Assembly: GCA_024401915.1 (NCBI GenBank)
Contig: JAKSKA010000030.1
Span: 1 to 10,932, forward strand
Length of the DNA stretch: 10,932 bases
Direction of reading: 5' to 3'
DNA from: Bacteroidales bacterium
GTDB taxonomy: Bacteria > Bacteroidota > Bacteroidia > Bacteroidales > UBA932
Below, one piece after another: positions 6,376 through 10,932 of the stretch (positions are counted from its first letter, which is position 1; every line of letters begins with the position of its first letter). The notes beneath the pieces were generated by a model. The model did not search any database, was not told where the DNA came from, and saw nothing but the letters and a program-made list of their open reading frames with translations. Both the position numbers and the translations under genes were made by a program.

Positions 6376-7451
6376 TTGATGAAGGAGTCGCACCAGACGC
6401 ACCTCACGTGGCCGCCGGGTGTATTGCGGAACAGGTGGGGGCTGGGCTCGTTGTTGCTGATGCACTTGGAATTGTGGCACTTGAGGCTCGCGTCTTCGAA
6501 ATACTCGGGATGCTCCGGCATAGTGTGGTCGGGGTCGTCCTTCCATTTCAAGAGGCTGTATATCAGCGCCATCCTGACGTATTTGCCGTTCCCGACCTGG
6601 CGGAAATAGGCCGCCCTGGGGTCGCTGTCCACTTCGGGCCGTATCTCGTTGACACGGGGCAGGGGATGGAGAATCGTCATCTTTTCCTTGGCGCCCTTGA
6701 GTTTCTCGTTGTCCAGCACGAAGCTGTCCTTGACGCGGTCGAACTCCTCCTCTTCGAGGAAGCGCTCCTTCTGGACGCGCGTCATATAGAGTACGTCGAG
6801 GGAGCCTATCACCTCCTCGATGGTGCGTACTTCCTTGAAATCCACACCCATCTTCTCGCACACGTCGTGCTTGATATAGCCCGGCAGACGCAGCTCGTCC
6901 GGGGCGATGAGTATCACCTTCACGTTGTCGTAGCGGCTCAGCGCCTTGATGAGCGAGTGGACCGTACGCCCGAACTTCAGGTCTCCGCAGAAGCCTATCG
7001 TGATGCCGTCGATGTGGCCGAGCTCGCGCTTGATAGTGAGCAGGTCGGTCAGCGTCTGGGTGGGGTGGGCGTGGGAGCCGTCACCGGCGTTGATGATGGG
7101 CACTCCGGCCACCGTGGACGCGATCAGCGGCGCTCCTTCAAGGTTGTGGCGCATTGCGATGATGTCCGCGAAATTCTCCACGACGCGCACTGTGTCGCAT
7201 ACGGTCTCGCCTTTGGAGACGGAGGAGTTCTTTGCGTCGGAGAAGCCCAGTACGTTTCCTCCGAGTTCCATCATCGCTGACGTGAAACTCAGGCGGGTAC
7301 GGGTGGATGGCTCGTAGAACAGCGTTGCCAGCTTGTGGTAGCGCAGGCAGTCGTGGTAGTGCTCAGGTCGGGAGATGATGTCTTCCGCGAGGGCGAGAAT
7401 CTCGTCGGTTTCCTGCTTTGTCAGGTCCGTGGGGTCGATGAGGTGTTTCAT
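6372..7451 (-). CDS. pyrB: Aspartate carbamoyltransferase catalytic chain with PyrI-like zinc tail
   Basis: PyrB joins carbamoyl phosphate and aspartate, the first committed step of UMP synthesis, in the cytoplasm. The 359-residue frame has the catalytic motifs: FYEPSTRT (STRT 49-52) for carbamoyl phosphate, SVSKGE (K80), HPTQTLTD (129-136), TRVQKERF (224-231) and LHPLPRV (261-267). The family usually ends near residue 305-311. Here about 50 residues follow and include C325-x4-C330-x20-C351-x2-C354, with [12 protein letters not shown] resembling the CPNSNCISHAEP of the PyrI zinc domain. The PyrI nucleotide-binding allosteric domain is absent. The start is ATG 7451, overlapping the pyrE stop as ATGA. 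An open frame extends upstream to 7892, but it lies over pyrE and has no family sequence, so it is not used. The stop overlaps the pyrC start by four bases. Confidence 0.95.
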   Translation of the reverse strand: MKHLIDPTDLTKQETDEILALAEDIISRPEHYHDCLRYHKLATLFYEPSTRTRLSFTSAMMELGGNVLGFSDAKNSSVSKGETVCDTVRVVENFADIIAMRHNLEGAPLIASTVAGVPIINAGDGSHAHPTQTLTDLLTIKRELGHIDGITIGFCGDLKFGRTVHSLIKALSRYDNVKVILIAPDELRLPGYIKHDVCEKMGVDFKEVRTIEEVIGSLDVLYMTRVQKERFLEEEEFDRVKDSFVLDNEKLKGAKEKMTILHPLPRVNEIRPEVDSDPRAAYFRQVGNGKYVRMALIYSLLKWKDDPDHTMPEHPEYFEDASLKCHNSKCISNNEPSPHLFRNTPGGHVRCVWCDSFIK

Positions 7452-8074
7452 ATCCAGCTTTCGTCTGAGGGGTTGTTCCTGAATGCTATTATCTTTTCGC
7501 GCCATCTGAGCTCGATGTATCCTTCTTCTACGGCAAGGTCCACCAGGACGTCGAGATTGCTGAGCGAGACGTTGGTGACGCCTGCCTCCGCGAGCCTTTC
7601 CACGCCTTTGCGCATCCCGTAGGTGAATATGCTCACGATGCCGAGCACCTCCGCACCGGCTTCGCGCAGGGCATCGACCACTTCGATGACGCTGCCTCCG
7701 GTGGAGATGAGGTCTTCGATGACCACCACCTTCGTGCCGGCGGGGCACTTGCCTTCTATCTTGTTCTCGCGGCCGTGGGTCTTGGCGCTGCCGCGCACAT
7801 ATCCCATCGGAAGGCCGAGTATCGAGGCTGCAATCGCGGCGTGGGCTATGCCGGCCGTGCTGGTGCCCATAAGCATCTGCGCTCCGGGCCATCTGGACGA
7901 GACGGTGTCGGCGATGGCTTTCTCTACAATCTCCCTCGAAGCGGGGGAGGAGAGTATCAGCCTGTTGTCACAGTAAATGGGACTTTTGATTCCGCTGGCC
8001 CAGGTGAAGGGTTCTTCGGGCCTTAGGAATACGGCTCCGATGGAGAGCAGTTCGTGGGCGATTTCCTTTTCCAT
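7448..8074 (-). CDS. pyrE: Orotate phosphoribosyltransferase
   Basis: PyrE transfers ribose phosphate from PRPP to orotate, giving OMP, the fifth step of UMP synthesis. The 208-residue length is typical of the short bacterial form. Substrate-contacting stretches FTWASGIKSPIYCDNR (about 23-38) and YVRGSAKTHGREN (about 92-104) are present. The PRPP-binding motif VVVIEDLISTGGSV lies at about 116-129. The start ATG at 8074 follows the pyrF stop by one base. A TTG at 8092 lies upstream in frame but would overlap pyrF and adds six residues of no family similarity. The stop overlaps the pyrB ATG by four bases, so pyrB translation is probably coupled to pyrE. Nothing unusual is seen in the catalytic residues. 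Confidence 0.96.
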   Translation of the reverse strand: MEKEIAHELLSIGAVFLRPEEPFTWASGIKSPIYCDNRLILSSPASREIVEKAIADTVSSRWPGAQMLMGTSTAGIAHAAIAASILGLPMGYVRGSAKTHGRENKIEGKCPAGTKVVVIEDLISTGGSVIEVVDALREAGAEVLGIVSIFTYGMRKGVERLAEAGVTNVSLSNLDVLVDLAVEEGYIELRWREKIIAFRNNPSDESWI

Positions 8075-8075
8075 A

Positions 8076-8774
8076 TCAGACAAATTCTTCAATGCATTTC
8101 AGATAAGCTGCGACAGGGTCGGCTGCAGCCGTTATGGGGCGTCCGACCACGATGTAGTCGGAGCCGATCTCCTTCGCGCGGGCGGGCGTCGTGATGCGCA
8201 CCTGGTCGTCTGCGGCGGCATCGGCGAAACGGATTCCGGGCGTGACGGCGAGGAAGTCCTTGCCGCAGCGCTCCTTCACGAGTCCGGCTTCAAGAGGGGA
8301 GCACACCACTCCGTCCAGGCCTGCAATCTTCGCATTCTCAGCATATTGCGCTATCACGTCGCGTATGGTCCCGTTTATCAGGAGCTCCTTCTGCATCCGT
8401 TCCTCGGAGGTCGAGGTGAGCTGCGTCACGGCGATGAGCAGCGGGCGGCTTCCGTCAGGGCGGGTCAGCCCTTCGAGCGCAGCCTTCATCATATCGACGG
8501 TGCCGGCGGCGTGGACATTGGTCATATCGACGTCAAGCGCCGAGAGCACCTTCATCGTCTTGCGCACGGTGTTGGGGATGTCGTGAAGCTTGAGGTCGAG
8601 GAAGATCCTGTGGCCGCGGGACTTGATTTCGCGGACTATGTCCGGCCCCGCGGAGTAATAGAGCTCCATCCCTATCTTCACGAAGGGCTTGCGGCTGCAC
8701 TCCGCAAAGAGGTCCAGGAAATCCGTAACTTCCCTTGCGCTGCTGAAGTCGCAGGCTGCAATGACATCTCTCAT
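8076..8774 (-). CDS. pyrF: Orotidine 5'-phosphate decarboxylase
   Basis: PyrF removes CO2 from OMP to give UMP, the last step of the pathway. The protein is 232 residues, the usual size for the short bacterial form. The catalytic charge network is complete: K33 in FVKIG, and D60, K62 and D65 in [12 protein letters not shown]. The phosphate-binding stretches VTPGIRF (177-183) and VVGRPI (209-214) are at the expected places. The start ATG at 8774 overlaps the pyrD stop as ATGA. The gene ends one base before the pyrE start. It is placed between pyrD and pyrE in the transcript, so the last three enzymes of the pathway are encoded side by side. Confidence 0.97.
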   Translation of the reverse strand: MRDVIAACDFSSAREVTDFLDLFAECSRKPFVKIGMELYYSAGPDIVREIKSRGHRIFLDLKLHDIPNTVRKTMKVLSALDVDMTNVHAAGTVDMMKAALEGLTRPDGSRPLLIAVTQLTSTSEERMQKELLINGTIRDVIAQYAENAKIAGLDGVVCSPLEAGLVKERCGKDFLAVTPGIRFADAAADDQVRITTPARAKEIGSDYIVVGRPITAAADPVAAYLKCIEEFV

Positions 8775-9670
8775 ACTATTCCTTTTATCTCGTTTATATC
8801 CTTGATCCCGAGCTCCTCCATAACAAGAGGAAGTTCTTCTACTATCTCCTTGCAGACCATAGGGTTGCGAAGGTTCTCGGCACCTATCTGCACGGCCGAT
8901 GCGCCTGCCATCATCATCTCTATAACGTCGCGGGCCGATGCCACTCCGCCGCAGCCCATTATCGGAATGGAGCAGGCGTGGCTGACCTGGTTGACCATCC
9001 TGAGCGCGACGGGAAGGACCGCCCTGCCGCTGAGCCCGCCGTAGCGCTGCGCCACGACCGGCCTGCGCGTCTTCAGGTCAATCCTCATCCCGAGTATGGT
9101 GTTGATCAGTGTCAGTCCGTCGGCGCCCGCGTCCTCGCAGGCCCTGGCTATCTCCGTGATGTCCGTGACGTTCGGACTCAGCTTCACGAACACCGGCGTC
9201 CTGCCGCACACCTTCTTCACCGCTGCCGTGACTTCCGCCGCCGCCCGGGGCGAGGTCCCGAACGCCAGGCCGCCGCCGTGGACGTTGGGACAGGAGATGT
9301 TGACCTCCACAATGTCGGCAACCTTGGCCGCCTTCCTGCAGCAGCTGACGTATTCTTTGGTGCTGAAGCCGCTTACGTTGGCTATGATTATGCCGCCGTA
9401 TATCTTTCTCAGCCCGGGTATCTTCTGTTCCACGAGGACGTCTATGCCGGGATTCTGCAGCCCGACGGAGTTGATCATTCCGTCCGGGCATTCCGCTATC
9501 CTCGGGCAGGGGTTGCCTTCACGGGCCTCCAGTGTCGTGCCCTTGAGCGATATGCCGCCGAGCAGGTCGAGGTCATAGACCCCGTCCATCTCCAGGCCGA
9601 AGCCGAAGGTGCCGCTCGCCGGAATCACCGGGTTCCTGAGTTCCAGACCGCAGAGTTCGACCTTTACCAT
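8771..9670 (-). CDS. pyrD: Dihydroorotate dehydrogenase, class 1B catalytic subunit
   Basis: PyrD oxidises dihydroorotate to orotate with bound FMN. The 299-residue protein, together with pyrK immediately upstream, marks the NAD+-dependent class 1B enzyme, a soluble PyrD2-PyrK2 complex, rather than the membrane quinone-linked class 2. Recognisable stretches are [10 protein letters not shown] (16-25), [13 protein letters not shown] (67-75), VNISCPNV with catalytic Cys127, FVKLSPNV with Lys163, LINT and the C-terminal [11 protein letters not shown] and AVQIGAE that hold the FMN phosphate. ATG 9670 overlaps the end of pyrK by seven bases (ATGGTAA), supporting coupled translation of the two subunits. 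Open frame continues upstream to 10087 but lies over pyrK and has no family sequence. No defect is seen. Confidence 0.97.
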   Translation of the reverse strand: MVKVELCGLELRNPVIPASGTFGFGLEMDGVYDLDLLGGISLKGTTLEAREGNPCPRIAECPDGMINSVGLQNPGIDVLVEQKIPGLRKIYGGIIIANVSGFSTKEYVSCCRKAAKVADIVEVNISCPNVHGGGLAFGTSPRAAAEVTAAVKKVCGRTPVFVKLSPNVTDITEIARACEDAGADGLTLINTILGMRIDLKTRRPVVAQRYGGLSGRAVLPVALRMVNQVSHACSIPIMGCGGVASARDVIEMMMAGASAVQIGAENLRNPMVCKEIVEELPLVMEELGIKDINEIKGIV

Positions 9671-10401
9671 ATTATATCCTCCTTGCTGAATACGGGACCG
9701 TCGGCGCACACGCGTCTGGGACCGTTCTTCGTCTTGCAGGTGCATCCGTAGCAGATGCCGCAGCCGCAGCCCATCCTCTCCTCGAGACTGGCTTCGCCCG
9801 GGCCTTCCAGCATCCCGCACACTGCCTTCATCATAACTTTCGGGCCGCAGGTGTAGAAGTGGTCGTAGTCCGGCTTCATCTGCTCTATGGCATCGGTCAC
9901 GAGGCCTTTCATCCCGCGCGAACCGTCCATAGTCACCACCTGGACCGCTGCACCGAGACTTCTGTATTCGTCTTCGAGCACAACTTCTGAGGCTTTCCCG
10001 AAACCGAGCACCACGTTCACCTTGCGCCCTTTTGCAAGAAGCTGCTTCACGAGCGTGAATGCCGGGGAGGCGCCGAGACCTCCGCATACCACGAGGGCGG
10101 ACCTGAGGGTGGCGTCGGCATCGAAGCCGTTGCCCAGGCCGGTGAGCACGTCCAGCGTCGCGCCTGGTTCCAGCGTGCTCATAAGCTCGGTACCACCGCC
10201 GACGGTCTTATAGATGACGCTGAAACGCTTCGAGTCCCATTCCGTGGCTGCAAGGGGCCTTCTCAGGAAATGGCCTTCAATGGCTATGTCGACGAACTGC
10301 CCGCCTCTCTCGAGAGCGGACGTGTCTCCCTCCAGGACCATCTTCCAGGTCCTGTCGGCAATCTCGGAATTGCTCTTGATCAGGTATTTCCCGGACTTCA
10401 T
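9664..10401 (-). CDS. pyrK: Dihydroorotate dehydrogenase electron transfer subunit
   Basis: PyrK passes electrons from the PyrD FMN through an iron-sulfur cluster and FAD to NAD+. The 245-residue protein has the ferredoxin-reductase layout. FLRRPLA (45-51) binds FAD, GLGNGF (88-93) and CGGLGASP (106-113) lie at the nucleotide-binding folds, and YTCGPKVMM (183-191) is the usual NAD-side motif. The C-terminal [2Fe-2S] site is C212-x4-C217-x2-C220-x11-C232, ending in CADGPVF. ATG 10401 lies two bases after the guaA stop; GTG at 10404 is an alternative that would overlap that stop. The end overlaps pyrD by seven bases. Having pyrK ahead of pyrD is the usual order for class 1B pairs. Confidence 0.96.
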   Translation of the reverse strand: MKSGKYLIKSNSEIADRTWKMVLEGDTSALERGGQFVDIAIEGHFLRRPLAATEWDSKRFSVIYKTVGGGTELMSTLEPGATLDVLTGLGNGFDADATLRSALVVCGGLGASPAFTLVKQLLAKGRKVNVVLGFGKASEVVLEDEYRSLGAAVQVVTMDGSRGMKGLVTDAIEQMKPDYDHFYTCGPKVMMKAVCGMLEGPGEASLEERMGCGCGICYGCTCKTKNGPRRVCADGPVFSKEDIIW

Positions 10402-10403
10402 CA

Positions 10404-10932
10404 CTATTCCCACTCGATGGTGGCCTGGGGCTTGGATGAGATGTCGAACACCACGCGGTTGACACCTTCCACCTTCTCTATGATGTCGTGCTGTACCTTG
10501 TCGAGTATCTCCCAGGGGATGCGGACCACGGAAGCTGTCACTGCGTCGACCGAGTTGACGGCCCTGAGGGCGATGACGTTCTCGTATGTGCGGCAGCCGT
10601 CCGTCACTCCGGTGGTCTTCACGGGCACGAAGATGGCTCCCGCCTGCCAGATCTTGTCGTACCAGCCCTCTTCCCTGAGGGTGTCGATCCATATCGCATC
10701 GGCTTCCTGGAGTATGTGGATCTTCTCGGGAGTAAGTTCTCCCAGACACCTTACTCCGAGGCCGGGGCCGGGGAAGGGATGGCGTCCGAGGAAGCTCTTC
10801 GAGAGCCCGAGCTCTGCTCCGACTTCCCTTACCTCGAATTTGTAGAGGTGCTTGAGGGGCTCGACCAGGCCGAGGTTCATCTCCTCGGGGAGTCCGCCCA
10901 CGTTGTGGTGGCTCTTTATCGTGCCCTTGTCG
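10404..10932 (-). CDS. guaA: GMP synthase (glutamine-hydrolysing), C-terminal part
   Basis: The visible 175 residues are the C-terminal end of GuaA, which aminates XMP to GMP using glutamine and ATP. The gene runs off the right edge, so the glutamine amidotransferase domain and most of the ATP pyrophosphatase domain are not seen. Present are [12 protein letters not shown], the [12 protein letters not shown] stretch, and the dimerisation domain ending in the near-universal ATIEWE. The motif region reading [18 protein letters not shown] differs from the common GVMGDxRTYE form, and the usual MTADW or MTAHW is VTASV here, so this copy is somewhat divergent. The stop TAG lies two bases before the pyrK start, which makes guaA the most upstream visible gene of the operon. 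Any promoter or control element lies outside the window. Confidence 0.95.
   Translation of the reverse strand, partial: DKGTIKSHHNVGGLPEEMNLGLVEPLKHLYKFEVREVGAELGLSKSFLGRHPFPGPGLGVRCLGELTPEKIHILQEADAIWIDTLREEGWYDKIWQAGAIFVPVKTTGVTDGCRTYENVIALRAVNSVDAVTASVVRIPWEILDKVQHDIIEKVEGVNRVVFDISSKPQATIEWE

Noticed and set aside
6240..7280. Plus-strand open frame of 346 codons
   Set aside because: It is antisense to pyrB, whose motifs are complete.

Overview
The window looks like chromosomal DNA of a GC-rich member of the Bacteroidota, probably a Bacteroidales-type gut organism. The best sequence evidence is two promoters that fit the phylum-specific consensus exactly (TTG, 20-base spacer, TAnnTTTG), at 220-250 and 2726-2756, both in intergenic DNA. 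Gene starts also have AT-rich leaders without strong Shine-Dalgarno sequences. The genus cannot be fixed from sequence reading alone. No rRNA, tRNA, CRISPR array, insertion sequence or phage gene was seen.

Layout. 1-594 is noncoding, AT-rich to about 480 and GC-rich after that. It holds a terminator-like hairpin, a run of nine C, a rightward promoter overlapping a strong inverted repeat, and a small family of TCAGAG/CTCTGA repeats. 595-2682 (minus) is a long RelA/SpoT homologue with an intact-looking (p)ppGpp synthetase and an apparently dead hydrolase. It is divergent from 2790-3992 (plus), a protein of the F420-0:glutamyl ligase family with a clear promoter and a perfect palindrome at its transcription start. 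From 3993 to the right edge everything lies on the minus strand and reads as one tightly packed operon.

The operon, in transcription order, is guaA (partial, off the right edge), pyrK, pyrD, pyrF, pyrE, pyrB, pyrC and an NhaC-type Na+/H+ antiporter gene. Junctions are overlaps of 4-7 bases or gaps of 1-6 bases, so translational coupling is likely. The genes cover UMP synthesis from carbamoyl phosphate onward (PyrB, PyrC, PyrD/PyrK, PyrE, PyrF) plus the last step of GMP synthesis. Carbamoyl phosphate synthetase genes and the operon promoter are not in the window.

Two operon features stand out. PyrB carries a C-terminal tail with the four-cysteine zinc motif normally found in the separate regulatory subunit PyrI. 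pyrC is broken: its first 49 codons and its remaining 310 codons are in different frames, and roughly a dozen conserved residues just after the MPN motif are missing at the junction. This is either a real deletion or an assembly error.
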